From: Elusimicrobiota bacterium
GTDB lineage: Bacteria; Elusimicrobiota; Elusimicrobia; UBA1565; UBA9628
Reading direction: 5' to 3'
Assembly (NCBI GenBank): GCA_028871595.1
Contig: JAGWMT010000060.1
Coordinates: 1-14,219 of the forward strand
DNA length: 14,219 nucleotides
The translations under genes were made by a program, and so were the position numbers. The first letter of the stretch is position 1. The number at the start of each line of letters is the position of its first letter. The notes under the pieces are model-generated. The model was not told the DNA's origin. It ran no database searches and saw only the letters and a program-made list of their open reading frames with translations. Below are positions 1 through 7,511 of the stretch, in pieces.

Positions 1-219
1 GGCGGGTCCGGCGACGTGCTGACCGGGCTGCTCGTCGGGTTGTGGACTCAGGCGCTGGCGTCGGGACGGGTGGACGGCGACCTGGCGTTCAAGTGCGCGG
101 CGCTGGCCGCCTGGCTGCACGGCACGGCGGGGGATTTCGCCGAACGGGAGCTGACGTCGTGGGCCGCGACGTCGGAGGACTTGGTCGAGTTTCTGCCCAA
201 GGCCTTCAAGGCGCTGTGA
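1..219 (+). CDS. nnrD: ADP/ATP-dependent NAD(P)H-hydrate dehydratase, C-terminal part (5' truncated by window edge)
   Basis: Only the last 72 codons are in the window, in frame from base 1 to a TGA at 217-219. The visible part begins with G-G-S-G-D-V-L-T-G, which matches the conserved GxGDVL(A/T)G nucleotide/anion-binding signature near the C-terminus of the ribokinase-like NnrD (YjeF C-terminal) domain. The segment after it (LAFKCAALAAWLHG, then a short acidic tail) also fits the family's last helices, where an 'H..AG' pattern is usual. The family dehydrates the damaged cofactor NAD(P)HX at the expense of ADP or ATP, restoring NAD(P)H. Whether the N-terminal epimerase domain (NnrE) is fused cannot be seen. 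Its stop overlaps the GTG start of tsaE (GTGA), and nnr next to tsaE is a recurrent bacterial arrangement, which supports both calls. Confidence 0.85.
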   Translation, partial: GGSGDVLTGLLVGLWTQALASGRVDGDLAFKCAALAAWLHGTAGDFAERELTSWAATSEDLVEFLPKAFKAL

Positions 220-641
220 TCGAGAGGCTGACGACCGGGGCGGAGGCGGAGACCGTCCGCCTCGGGGAACTGATCGGCCGGGCGTTGGAGCCGGGCGACC
301 TGATCCTGCTGTACGGCGAGTTGGGCGCGGGCAAGACGACTCTCGTTCGCGGCCTGGCGCGCGGCGTCGGCTACCGCGGGCGCGTGTCCAGCCCGACCTT
401 CGCCCTCGCCCACGTCTACCGCGGGAACCCGTTGACCCTCCATCATTTGGATTTGTACAGGCTGAAGGAAGGGCAAACGGACGAATTGGGCCTCGACGAA
501 TTATTGAACGATCCCCGCGGGGCCGTCGTGGTGGAATGGCCGCAAGCCGCGCGCTGGCCGAGAAAACGCATCGAAATCCGCCTCTCCCACGTTCAGGGCG
601 GGCGTCGGGTCGCCGTCCGCGACCTGAGGGCGCGGAAATGA
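216..641 (+). CDS. tsaE: tRNA threonylcarbamoyladenosine biosynthesis ATPase TsaE
   Basis: A 141-residue P-loop ATPase that works with TsaB and TsaD to make the universal t6A37 modification of ANN-decoding tRNAs. Seen in the sequence: a Walker A motif G-E-L-G-A-G-K-T-T at about residues 34-42, an S-S-P-T-F switch-like motif at about 66-70, a conserved HLDLYRL segment at about 81-87, and a VVVEWP strand/Walker B-like region at about 109-114. All of these are typical of TsaE/YjeE. The length is slightly below the usual 150 residues. The frame stays open upstream to 42, but the family match starts only here, so I chose the GTG at 216. It overlaps the nnrD stop as GTGA and implies coupled translation. 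The 3' end overlaps tsaB by four bases (ATGA). Confidence 0.95.
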   Translation: MIERLTTGAEAETVRLGELIGRALEPGDLILLYGELGAGKTTLVRGLARGVGYRGRVSSPTFALAHVYRGNPLTLHHLDLYRLKEGQTDELGLDELLNDPRGAVVVEWPQAARWPRKRIEIRLSHVQGGRRVAVRDLRARK

Positions 642-1237
642 ACATTCTCGCGGTGGATGGGACGGGGGAGACTCTGACCGTCGCGCTCGACGCCGGCGGC
701 AAGATCTATTCCGCGCGCCGATCCGGGAAGAAGCCCCACGACGAGACCTTGCTCCCGCTGGTCGAGAGCGTGCTCAAGCGCGCCAAGATTTCCTGGAAGA
801 ATCTGGACGCCGTCGCGGCCGCGGCGGGGCCCGGCCGCTTCACCGGCATCCGCATCGGTTTATCGTTCGCCGCGATATGCGGCATGCAGTTGGAGATTCC
901 GGCCTTGGCGTTGTCCCGCCTGGAGGCCGCCGCCGGGAAATCGGACGCCGACCGGGTGCGGGCGGCGTTGCCTGGTTGGAAGAACGAGGTGTATCACCAG
1001 GCGTTTCGATGGAAGAACGGCGTTCTGACGGCCGACGGCGACCCCGAGTGGACGGCTCCCGAGGCCTGGCCCGCGCGCCGATCCGCCGAAGCGGCCCGCG
1101 GGACGGCGGTCGTCGAAGGCGACGTCGGCGCGGTCGATCTGCTTCCCGTGGCTCGCCGCCGTCTGGCATCGAAAAAATTTCCGCCGTTCGAGCCTTTCTA
1201 TCTCAAACCGGCCGGTTATGAAAAGCCCCCTCGTTAG
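638..1237 (+). CDS. tsaB: tRNA threonylcarbamoyladenosine biosynthesis protein TsaB
   Basis: A 199-residue member of the ASKHA fold family that acts as partner and scaffold of TsaD in t6A synthesis. The N-terminus MNILAVDGTGETLTVAL is the family's first phosphate-type loop (usually ILaiDTS), with G-T-G here in place of the usual T-S. The H-D-E-T-L-L-P-L segment (about residues 33-40) and the hallmark G-P-G-R-F-T-G-I-R-I-G (about 67-77, usually GPGSFTGLRIG) are clear. The C-terminal half is shorter and more divergent than in the 220-230-residue enterobacterial protein. The frame is open further upstream, but the ATG at 638 overlaps the tsaE stop (ATGA) and gives the correct N-terminus. It overlaps rimI by 20 nt. 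Adjacency of tsaE, tsaB and rimI is common in bacteria. Confidence 0.95.
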   Translation: MNILAVDGTGETLTVALDAGGKIYSARRSGKKPHDETLLPLVESVLKRAKISWKNLDAVAAAAGPGRFTGIRIGLSFAAICGMQLEIPALALSRLEAAAGKSDADRVRAALPGWKNEVYHQAFRWKNGVLTADGDPEWTAPEAWPARRSAEAARGTAVVEGDVGAVDLLPVARRRLASKKFPPFEPFYLKPAGYEKPPR

Positions 1238-1652
1238 GCCCGCCCGCGGCTTCGACATCGGCGAGGTCGCGGAGATCGCGACGCGGCCTTTCGCGGCGCG
1301 CTGGTCGCGCGCGGCCTATGCCGCCGAAGCGGAGCGCACCGACGCCATCTTTCTTGTCGCGGACGTCGGCCGCGTGGCCGGCTACGCGGTCGCGCGGGTG
1401 TTCGACGGCGAGGCGCAGCTGCTCGACTTGGCCGCGGCGTCCGACGGCCAGGGGGCCGGACGCGCGCTCTGGACGGCGCTGGCGGAAGCGGCGCGCGCGC
1501 GCGGCGCCGCGCGCCTGTCGCTGGAGGTTTCCGCCGCCAACGCCCGCGCGCTGATTTTCTACAAGCGCGCCGGAGCCGTTGTTGTCGGCCGCCGCGCGAA
1601 GTTCTACAATGACGGCTCGGACGCCATCTTGATGGACTTCCCCCTGGCATGA
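1218..1652 (+). CDS. rimI: RimI-like GNAT N-acetyltransferase
   Basis: A 144-residue single-domain GNAT acetyltransferase. The acetyl-CoA pyrophosphate-binding motif A appears as D-G-Q-G-A-G-R-A-L (about residues 76-84; the family consensus is Q/R-x-x-G-x-G/A). It follows the LLDLAAA beta strand and precedes the LEVSAANARALIFYKRAGAVVVGRRAKFY segment typical of RimI, where NxxAxxFYxxxGF...R..YY is the usual pattern. RimI acetylates the N-terminal alanine of ribosomal protein bS18 in enterobacteria and may have wider targets. Position directly after tsaB supports RimI over a generic GNAT. It starts at an ATG 20 nt inside tsaB and its stop overlaps the next start (ATGA). The substrate in this organism is inferred, not shown. 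Confidence 0.88.
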   Translation: MKSPLVRPARGFDIGEVAEIATRPFAARWSRAAYAAEAERTDAIFLVADVGRVAGYAVARVFDGEAQLLDLAAASDGQGAGRALWTALAEAARARGAARLSLEVSAANARALIFYKRAGAVVVGRRAKFYNDGSDAILMDFPLA

Positions 1653-3793
1653 TCGCCGCGCTCCTGCTCGCTCTCGCCCTGGCCCCCGCCCACGCCGCGC
1701 CCTCGTCGGGCGGCGAGGGCTCCCGTCAGGCGCAGGCCGAGTACCTGCGCGGCACCTTGCTGGAGCGGCGCGGCGCCTACGCCGAGGCCTTGGCGGCCTA
1801 CGAGAAAGCTCTCTCGTTGGACCCGTCCGCGGCCTTCATCGCGGGCGAGGCCGCGGAACTGGCGCTGCAGCTCGATGACCGCGACGGCGCGGAGAAGTGG
1901 GCGCGTAAGCGCCTGGAGTTGGCGCCCAACGACGCCAAATCGCGAGTGATTCTGGGCCGCGTTCTTTGGACGCGGGGCGACGTGGCGGGCGCCGAGGGTG
2001 AGTTCGAGAAGGCCTTGGCCGACGATCCCTCGTCGGCCGACACCTTATTCGCCCTGACCGAGCTGGTCGCCGGCCGAGACCCCAAGCGCGCCCGCAAGCT
2101 GCTCGAGGACTACCTGGCGCGCAATCCCGATCACGCGTCGCGCGCCCTGTTCGAGCTGGGCCGCCTGGACGCCCAGGAGTCCCGCTACGCGGATGCCGTC
2201 GTGAAGCTCCGGCGCTCCATCGAGCTGGACGACGCCGAGTCCGATCCCGCGCGCCTGACCTTGGCCCAGGTCTACGAGGCCACCCACGACACCGCGGCCG
2301 CCGTGGAGACGTACCAGCGCCTGATGAGCGACGATCCAGACGACGTCGAGCTTTGGGCCCACGTCGGCGAACTGCAGGCCTCGATGGGAGCTTTGGACGA
2401 CGCGCGAGACACCTTCCACCGCCTCAAGGAGAAGCATCCCGGCGACCCCGGCGCCTGCGCGTGGCTGGCGGCCGACGCGGAGCACGCCGGGAATTTCGCC
2501 GCGGCCGCCGCCGCCCTCAAGGACAGCGCCGCCCTCAAAGACGATCCCACGTTGAATCTGCGCCTGGGCTATTATCAGCTGCAGGCCGGGCGCATGGACG
2601 AGGCCATGGCGACGTTGACCGAGGCCCGCAAGCGCTGGCCGAAGGACGACCGCGTCGCGTATTATCTGGCGCTCGGCCGCGACGACCGCGGCGAGCACGC
2701 CGAGGCGGTCAAATTGCTTCGCGACGTGCTGGCCTCCAAGCCCGACGACCGGGAGGCGCGCTGGCAGTTGGCCACCATCTTGGAAAAGATGGACCGCATG
2801 ACGGAGGCCGAGCCCGAGTTCCGCCGCCTGATCGCGGACAAGCCCGACGACGCGCCGGCGTTGAATTATCTCGGCTATTCGCTGGCCGACCGCGGCCTGA
2901 AGTTGCCGGAGGCGGAGGCCCTGATCCGGCGCGCGCTGGCCGTCGAGCCCTCGAATCCCGCCTACCGCGACTCTCTCGGCTGGGTTCTGTTCAAGATGGG
3001 CCGCTCCACCGAGTCAGTCCACGAGTTGGGGATTTCCGCGCGCGCGCTTCCCGACGACGATTCGGTCTGGGAGCATCTCGGCGAGGCGCGCAAGGCCGCG
3101 GGCCGCGAGGAGGCGGCGTGGCGCGCCTGGCGCCTGGCGCAAAGCTTCGGAAACGCGAAAGCAGGCGCCAAGGCCGACGCCCTGCAGAAGGGGCTGAGCG
3201 CGGAGGCCGCGGGCGAACTGTGGCGCGCGCATTTGGAATCGGTTCACGGCGGCCTGAAGCGCTACGCGGGCCTGTGCCAGGTCAAGGGCCGCGTCGGCGG
3301 ACGGACCTTGGACCAGCAGGCGATGCTGACGTTCCGCGCCCCGCACGATCTGACGCTGGAGATCCTGGGGCCGTTGTTCGCGCCGGTCGCGCGCGCCAGC
3401 GTGGACGCCCAAGGTTTCCGCATGGACCGCTTTCCCGTCGAGGGTCTGACCGACGAGCAGGTCCGGGGCGCCGTCGAGGGCGTGCTCGAATTGATCGACG
3501 GGGTCCTGGCCGGCGAACCGCTTCTCCCCGGCCCGGCGAAGCTGGACACGGGTTGGGGACGCCGCGAGCTGGACCGTCCCGCCTGGCGCGTGGAGATCGG
3601 CGACAACGCGCTGGCGCGCTCGGTCACCCCGGAGTCGGGCGCGGCGCTGTCGTTGAGCGATTTTGAGACGGCGGGAGTGCGCCGCGTGCCGAAGACTTTC
3701 TCGGCGCAGGGGCGCTTCTGGGAGTTTTCACTGCGCTGCGCCCAGCCCAAATTCGAGACCGTCCCGGACGCGACCCCTTTCGAGGCCCCGTAA
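1649..3793 (+). CDS. Exported TPR-repeat protein with a C-terminal LolB-like domain
   Basis: A 714-residue protein. Residues 1-16 form a hydrophobic signal peptide ending A-H-A before A-P-S-S, and I see no lipobox cysteine. Residues about 25-520 are tandem TPR units of the form G..A.Y..ALA.YEKAL.LDP. The unit around 411-455 (NYLGYSLADR...EAEALIRRAL...DSLGWVLFKMGR) closely resembles the TPR protein encoded beside lolB in many Proteobacteria. From about 528 the character changes to a beta-rich region. It has K-G-R-V at about 549, L-G-P-L-F-A-P-V-A at about 573-581, a VLAGEP segment, and W-G-R-R-E-L followed by a W-x-V-x-I strand. This pattern resembles LolB (GR, then LxGPLG, then WLxGxP, then a GR/GW strand). 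The protein sits immediately upstream of ispE, where lolB normally lies. I infer an envelope role, possibly in lipoprotein or lipid handling. The TPR call is firm; the LolB assignment is moderate. Confidence 0.82.
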   Translation: MIAALLLALALAPAHAAPSSGGEGSRQAQAEYLRGTLLERRGAYAEALAAYEKALSLDPSAAFIAGEAAELALQLDDRDGAEKWARKRLELAPNDAKSRVILGRVLWTRGDVAGAEGEFEKALADDPSSADTLFALTELVAGRDPKRARKLLEDYLARNPDHASRALFELGRLDAQESRYADAVVKLRRSIELDDAESDPARLTLAQVYEATHDTAAAVETYQRLMSDDPDDVELWAHVGELQASMGALDDARDTFHRLKEKHPGDPGACAWLAADAEHAGNFAAAAAALKDSAALKDDPTLNLRLGYYQLQAGRMDEAMATLTEARKRWPKDDRVAYYLALGRDDRGEHAEAVKLLRDVLASKPDDREARWQLATILEKMDRMTEAEPEFRRLIADKPDDAPALNYLGYSLADRGLKLPEAEALIRRALAVEPSNPAYRDSLGWVLFKMGRSTESVHELGISARALPDDDSVWEHLGEARKAAGREEAAWRAWRLAQSFGNAKAGAKADALQKGLSAEAAGELWRAHLESVHGGLKRYAGLCQVKGRVGGRTLDQQAMLTFRAPHDLTLEILGPLFAPVARASVDAQGFRMDRFPVEGLTDEQVRGAVEGVLELIDGVLAGEPLLPGPAKLDTGWGRRELDRPAWRVEIGDNALARSVTPESGAALSLSDFETAGVRRVPKTFSAQGRFWEFSLRCAQPKFETVPDATPFEAP

Positions 3794-4683
3794 TGAAGTT
3801 CCAGTGCCCCGCCAAGGTGAACCTATTCCTGGAGGTCACCGGCAAGCGGAAGGACGGCTACCGCACTTTGTCCACGTTGTTCGCGAAGATCAACGTGTAC
3901 GACGTTTTGGATATGGAGTTCGCCAACGGCGGCCGGCCCACCCTGGAGATCGTGGATGAATTGAATACCGGGCCGCTGTCGGCCGGTCCCGACAATCTGG
4001 TGCTGCGCGCGGCCGAGGCTTTTTACCGCTCCTTTCGGGTCGGGGTGGGGGTGAAGATCGTCCTCACCAAAAGGATTCCGATGGGGGCCGGCCTGGGCGG
4101 GGGATCTTCCGACGCCGCGGGGACTTTGCTGGGATTAGCGAAGTTATTTCAGATCGAGCTGACGGCGGCGCGCAAGCGCCGCCTCCACGATATCGGGGTG
4201 AAGCTGGGCGCCGACGTCCCTTTTTTCCTCAAAGACGCGAATTTCTGCCGCGCGACGGGCATCGGGGACCGCCTCCGCCCCATCCAAATACCGAAATCCC
4301 TGCCATTCATGGTCCTGGCCTGGCCCGGCTTCGCCTCGCCGACGGGGCCGGTCTACAAGGCCCTGCCCCCGCGCCGGCGGCCGGAAATATTGACGAGGCT
4401 GTCCCAACTTGATAGACTGGTCCGCAGCCTGAAAAGGGGCCGCCCCGTCGAGGAATGGGGGGGGCTCCTCTTCAATCGCATGGAGCAGGCCGAGTTGCCG
4501 GTCATGTCGGAGGTCGCGCAAGCCCGCCGCACTCTGGAAGCCGCGGGTGCGAGGGGAGTGCGCATGTCGGGGTCGGGTTCGTCGGTCTTCGGGTTCGTCT
4601 CGTCCCACGTCGAGGGCGAGAGAGTCGTTCGGCGGCTCCAGGCGTATCCCTGGAAGGTCTATTTGACCAGCTGTCACGGGTAG
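3793..4683 (+). CDS. ispE: 4-diphosphocytidyl-2-C-methyl-D-erythritol kinase
   Basis: A 296-residue GHMP-family kinase of the non-mevalonate (MEP) isoprenoid pathway. It phosphorylates the 2-hydroxyl of CDP-methylerythritol with ATP. Motif 1 is P-A-K-V-N-L-F-L (residues 6-13, catalytic-type lysine K8). Motif 2 is P-M-G-A-G-L-G-G-G-S-S-D-A-A (about 96-109), the glycine-rich ATP loop. G-A-D-V-P-F-F (about 139-145) carries the catalytic aspartate, and motif 3 is M-S-G-S-G-S-S-V-F-G (about 257-266). One oddity is residue 24: the normally conserved histidine of D-G-Y-H, which contacts the cytosine in E. coli IspE, is arginine here (D-G-Y-R). The start ATG overlaps the TAA of the preceding gene (TAATG). 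spoVG starts four bases after its stop. Confidence 0.96.
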   Translation: MKFQCPAKVNLFLEVTGKRKDGYRTLSTLFAKINVYDVLDMEFANGGRPTLEIVDELNTGPLSAGPDNLVLRAAEAFYRSFRVGVGVKIVLTKRIPMGAGLGGGSSDAAGTLLGLAKLFQIELTAARKRRLHDIGVKLGADVPFFLKDANFCRATGIGDRLRPIQIPKSLPFMVLAWPGFASPTGPVYKALPPRRRPEILTRLSQLDRLVRSLKRGRPVEEWGGLLFNRMEQAELPVMSEVAQARRTLEAAGARGVRMSGSGSSVFGFVSSHVEGERVVRRLQAYPWKVYLTSCHG

Positions 4684-4687
4684 CCCT

Positions 4688-4981
4688 TTGGAGATCACCG
4701 AAATCCGCGTCCACCTGCGCAACGAGGACAAGCTGAAGGCCTTCGCGACGGTGACCTTCGACAAGTGCTTCGTGGTTCGAAATTTGAAGGTGATCGTAAG
4801 CGAAAAAGGGCTGATCCTGTGCATGCCGTCGCGCCGGATGCCTGACGGGACGTTCAAGGACGTGGCGCATCCGATTTCCGCTGAATTCCGGTCGCTCCTG
4901 GAGCAGAAGGTCTTCGCCTGTTACGAAGACGAACGCAAGAAGGCCGCGGCCGGAACCGGCACTGGCTCCCGGGTGGTGTAA
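4688..4981 (+). CDS. spoVG: SpoVG-family RNA/DNA-binding regulatory protein
   Basis: A 97-residue protein that follows the SpoVG family along its length. The N-terminus is MEITEIRVHLRN, then VTFDKCFVV..LKVI, then the hallmark M-P-S-R-R-M-P-D-G-T-F-K-D-V-A-H-P-I-S (about residues 45-63). In Bacillus, Staphylococcus, Listeria and Borrelia, SpoVG binds nucleic acid and modulates gene expression. Its presence does not imply sporulation. The start is a TTG at 4688, the only plausible start giving the family N-terminus and four bases after the ispE stop, so translation is probably coupled. The alanine/glycine-rich tail ends inside the tRNA-Gln gene. The last four residues S-R-V-V and the TAA are encoded by bases 4967-4981, which are also the acceptor stem and D arm of the tRNA. 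Confidence 0.93.
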   Translation: MEITEIRVHLRNEDKLKAFATVTFDKCFVVRNLKVIVSEKGLILCMPSRRMPDGTFKDVAHPISAEFRSLLEQKVFACYEDERKKAAAGTGTGSRVV

Positions 4982-5037
4982 CGGTAACACAGCGGACTTT
5001 GAATCCGCTATTCCTGGTTCGAGCCCAGGCCCGGGAA
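4967..5037 (+). tRNA. tRNA-Gln (anticodon TTG)
   Basis: A full cloverleaf of 71 nt. The 7-bp acceptor stem pairs 4967-4973 (TCCCGGG) with 5030-5036 (CCCGGGA). T8 and G9 are followed by a 4-bp D stem, 4976-4979 with 4987-4990, around a loop containing GG. The anticodon stem GCGGA/TCCGC (4992-4996 with 5004-5008) encloses the loop CTTTGAA with anticodon TTG at 4999-5001, which reads CAA and CAG as glutamine. The 5-bp T stem CCTGG/CCAGG encloses TTCGAGC. The discriminator is A5037. CCA is not encoded (AGA follows), so CCA must be added after transcription. The gene overlaps the 3' end of spoVG by 15 nt and lies 26 nt before glmU, with no terminator between, so it is probably cut out of a longer mRNA. 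Confidence 0.95.
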
Positions 5038-5063
5038 AGACGGTTTAAAGTCAAAAGGTCAAC

Positions 5064-6452
5064 ATGAGCCAAGCGAAAAAAGGACAAGGACAACTGGCCG
5101 CTCTGATCCTGGCCGCGGGCCAGGGCACGCGCATGGAATCGTCCATCCCGAAGGTCCTTCATCATGTCGGCGGCCGGCCGATGCTGTACTACATCCTGCG
5201 CATCGCCAACGCCTTGAAGCCCGGCGCCATCGGCGTCGTCGTCGGTCACGAGGCAGAGGCCGTCAAGAAGGAAACGCTCGAGATGGCGAAGTCCGTCGGC
5301 TTCAACCGCCCGATCCAGTTCATCGTCCAGAAGAAGCCGCTGGGCTCCGGGAACGCGGTGCTCGAATCGCTCCCGTTCCTGAAGAAGTTCAAGACCGGCA
5401 TCGTGATGTGCGGCGACACGCCGCTGCTGACCTACGAGTCCATTTACAACCTGGTCCTGACTCATGAGCAGCTCAAGGGGCAGGCGACCTTGCTGACGGC
5501 GCGCATCCCGAACCCGAAGGGCTACGGCCGCATCGTGCGCGGCGCGCTCGGCGAAGTCCAGCGCATCGTCGAGGAGTCCGTGGCCACCCCGAAGGAGGCG
5601 GCGATCTGCGAGGTCAACTCGGGCGCCTACGTCTTCGAGTTGGACGCCCTGATGCAGGGCCTCAAGGACATCGGCGCGAAGGGTCCCAAGAAGGAGCATT
5701 TCCTGACCGACGTGATGGAGGTCATCCGCGCGAAGGGCGGCCGCATCCACGCCTACGCGACCGGCAATTCCGAGGAAGTCCAGGGCGTCAACAACCGCGC
5801 CCAGCTCTCGGTCTGCGAGCGCGTCCTCAACAAGCGCATGCTCGAGCGCCTGATGCTCTCCGGCGTCACCATCCGCGACCCTCAGTCCACGCACGTGGAC
5901 GCGGACGTGGAGATCGGCCAGGACACGGTCATCTATCCCGGGACCATCCTGCGCGGCCAGACGAAGATCGGCCGCATGTGCCGCATCGGGCCCTACACGC
6001 ACATCGAGGACACCCAGATCGGCAACGAGTGCGAGGTCCGTTTCTCCTACGTGCTCCAGTCGCGCCTTCTTGAGAAAACCTCGGTCGGCCCGTTCGCCCA
6101 CATCCGCCCGGAATCGTGCATCGGCCCCCGCGCGCGGATCGGCAACTTCACCGAAGTGAAGGCCTCGAAGATCGGGTTCGGCTCGAAGGTCAACCACCTC
6201 TCCTACATCGGCGACGCCGAGATCGCCGAGGACGTGAACATCGGCGCCGGGACGATCACCTGCAACTACGACGGCAAGGAAAAGCACAAGACGATGATCG
6301 GCGCGAAGGCCTTCATCGGCTCCAACGTGAACCTGATCGCGCCCGTGAAAGTGGGGCGCGGCGCGAAGGTCGCGGCCGGCTCGACCGTGACCGAGGACGT
6401 ACCCGACGACGCGTTGGCCATCGCCCGCGCGCGCCAGGTGAACAAGACCTGA
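5064..6452 (+). CDS. glmU: Bifunctional GlcNAc-1-P uridyltransferase / glucosamine-1-P acetyltransferase
   Basis: A 462-residue enzyme making UDP-GlcNAc, the precursor of peptidoglycan and lipopolysaccharide. The N-terminal pyrophosphorylase domain has L-A-A-G-Q-G-T-R-M...P-K-V-L-H (about residues 16-33, with the R and K of the nucleotide site). It also has C-G-D-T-P-L-L and V-N-S-G-A-Y-V-F, both typical of this sugar nucleotidyltransferase. The C-terminal half is a left-handed beta-helix of hexapeptide repeats (about 270-455). It contains N-H-L-S-Y-I-G-D with the catalytic-type His at 378, then [13 protein letters not shown], as in E. coli GlmU. The length matches the family (about 456). The start ATG follows an AAAAGG stretch by a few bases. 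The stop is one base before the prs start, so the two are likely co-transcribed and coupled. Confidence 0.97.
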   Translation: MSQAKKGQGQLAALILAAGQGTRMESSIPKVLHHVGGRPMLYYILRIANALKPGAIGVVVGHEAEAVKKETLEMAKSVGFNRPIQFIVQKKPLGSGNAVLESLPFLKKFKTGIVMCGDTPLLTYESIYNLVLTHEQLKGQATLLTARIPNPKGYGRIVRGALGEVQRIVEESVATPKEAAICEVNSGAYVFELDALMQGLKDIGAKGPKKEHFLTDVMEVIRAKGGRIHAYATGNSEEVQGVNNRAQLSVCERVLNKRMLERLMLSGVTIRDPQSTHVDADVEIGQDTVIYPGTILRGQTKIGRMCRIGPYTHIEDTQIGNECEVRFSYVLQSRLLEKTSVGPFAHIRPESCIGPRARIGNFTEVKASKIGFGSKVNHLSYIGDAEIAEDVNIGAGTITCNYDGKEKHKTMIGAKAFIGSNVNLIAPVKVGRGAKVAAGSTVTEDVPDDALAIARARQVNKT

Positions 6453-6453
6453 T

Positions 6454-7473
6454 ATGGCGACCAAGACCTTGGCGCCGGAGGCGCGGATGGCCGGACACAA
6501 GTTCGTCGAGAAGCCCCTGCCGATGGAGGGCCTGAAGACGCTTCGCGGCCTCAAGATTTTCTCCGGGAACGCGAACCGGCCGCTGGCCGAGGGCATCTGC
6601 GCGTACCTGGGCGTGCCGCTGGGCAAGACCCACGTCGGCCGCTTCGCCGACGGCGAGATCAACGTCCAGATCGAGGAGAACGTCCGCGGCGCCGACTGCT
6701 ACGTGATCCAGCCCACCTGCCGCCCCACCAACGAGAACTTGATGGAACTGCTGATCATGATCGACGCGCTCCGCCGCGCGTCCGCCGGCCGCATCACGGC
6801 CGTGATCCCCTACTTCGGTTACGCCCGCGCGGACCGCAAGACGGCGCCGCGCGTGCCGATCAGCTCCAAGCTGGTGGCCAACCTGATCGTGACGGCGGGC
6901 GCCCAGCGCGTGATCACCATGGACCTGCACGCGGCGCAGATCCAGGGCTTCTTCGACATTCCGGTGGACCATCTCTACGCCGCGCCCATCCTGCTGGACT
7001 ACGTGAAGCGCAAGGCGCTCAAGAACCTGGTCATCGTCAGCCCGGACGTGGGCGGCACGGAGCGCGCGCGCGCGTTCGCCAAGCGCCTGAACGCCCAGCT
7101 CGTCATCATCGACAAGCGCCGTCCGCGGCCGAACGAGGCGTCGGTGTACAACATCATCGGCGACGTGGCTGGGAAGGTCTGCTTCATCCTCGACGACATG
7201 GTGGACACCGGCGGCACGCTGGTAAAGGTCGCTGAGAAGATCCGCGAGAAGGGGGCCACGAAGGTTTACGCGGCCTGCGTGCACGGAGTGCTGTCCGGCG
7301 CCGCCCACGACCTGATCGCGAAGTCGTCCCTCGAGGAGATGATCCTCACCGATTCGATTCCGGTCCATGCGCTGGCCGGAGGGAAGCTGACGGTTTTGTC
7401 GATCGCGCCGCTGCTGGGCGAGGCGATCGCCCGCAATCATCAGGGCAAGTCCATCAGCGCGCTGTTCGTTTAA
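6454..7473 (+). CDS. prs: Ribose-phosphate pyrophosphokinase (PRPP synthetase)
   Basis: A class I PRPP synthetase, which makes phosphoribosyl pyrophosphate from ribose-5-phosphate and ATP for purine, pyrimidine, histidine, tryptophan and NAD synthesis. Seen in the sequence: L-K-I-F-S-G-N-A-N (ATP-side N-terminus), [15 protein letters not shown] followed by [23 protein letters not shown], and the PRPP-binding loop [10 protein letters not shown] (about residues 247-256). From this ATG the protein has 339 residues, about 24 more than usual. The ATG at 6523 would give 316 residues and begin just before the conserved L-K-I-F-S-G, so the true start may be there. The 6454 start is kept because it lies one base after the glmU stop. 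It shares the ispE-tRNA-Gln-prs-rplY-pth order seen in Proteobacteria. Confidence 0.96.
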   Translation: MATKTLAPEARMAGHKFVEKPLPMEGLKTLRGLKIFSGNANRPLAEGICAYLGVPLGKTHVGRFADGEINVQIEENVRGADCYVIQPTCRPTNENLMELLIMIDALRRASAGRITAVIPYFGYARADRKTAPRVPISSKLVANLIVTAGAQRVITMDLHAAQIQGFFDIPVDHLYAAPILLDYVKRKALKNLVIVSPDVGGTERARAFAKRLNAQLVIIDKRRPRPNEASVYNIIGDVAGKVCFILDDMVDTGGTLVKVAEKIREKGATKVYAACVHGVLSGAAHDLIAKSSLEEMILTDSIPVHALAGGKLTVLSIAPLLGEAIARNHQGKSISALFV

Positions 7474-7494
7474 ACAGGATTTGTATTAAATCTT

Positions 7495-7500
7495 AGGAGG
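7495..7500 (+). promoter_or_regulatory. Strong Shine-Dalgarno of rplY
   Basis: AGGAGG, a perfect match to the anti-Shine-Dalgarno core, lies 11 nt before the rplY ATG. Most other genes here show no comparable site and rely on start/stop overlaps, so rplY stands out as independently and strongly translated. The 38-nt gap before rplY is also AT-rich (TTGTATTAAATC at 7481-7492) in a GC-rich background. This could hold a weak promoter -10 (TATTAA, 7484-7489), but I see no convincing -35. Confidence 0.7.
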
Positions 7501-7511
7501 AAGTAAGAGTC

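Noticed and set aside
2353..3666. A 437-codon open frame in another frame within the TPR gene
   Set aside because: The product is dominated by Arg, Gly and Pro, with no domain. The overlapping frame has a signal peptide, TPR repeats and coupled ends.
4854..6662. A 602-codon open frame on the minus strand opposite glmU
   Set aside because: It lies wholly opposite spoVG, the tRNA, glmU and prs, all of which have clear family motifs. Its product is rich in D, H, R, V and A with no recognisable domain, which is typical of an antisense shadow in GC-rich DNA.
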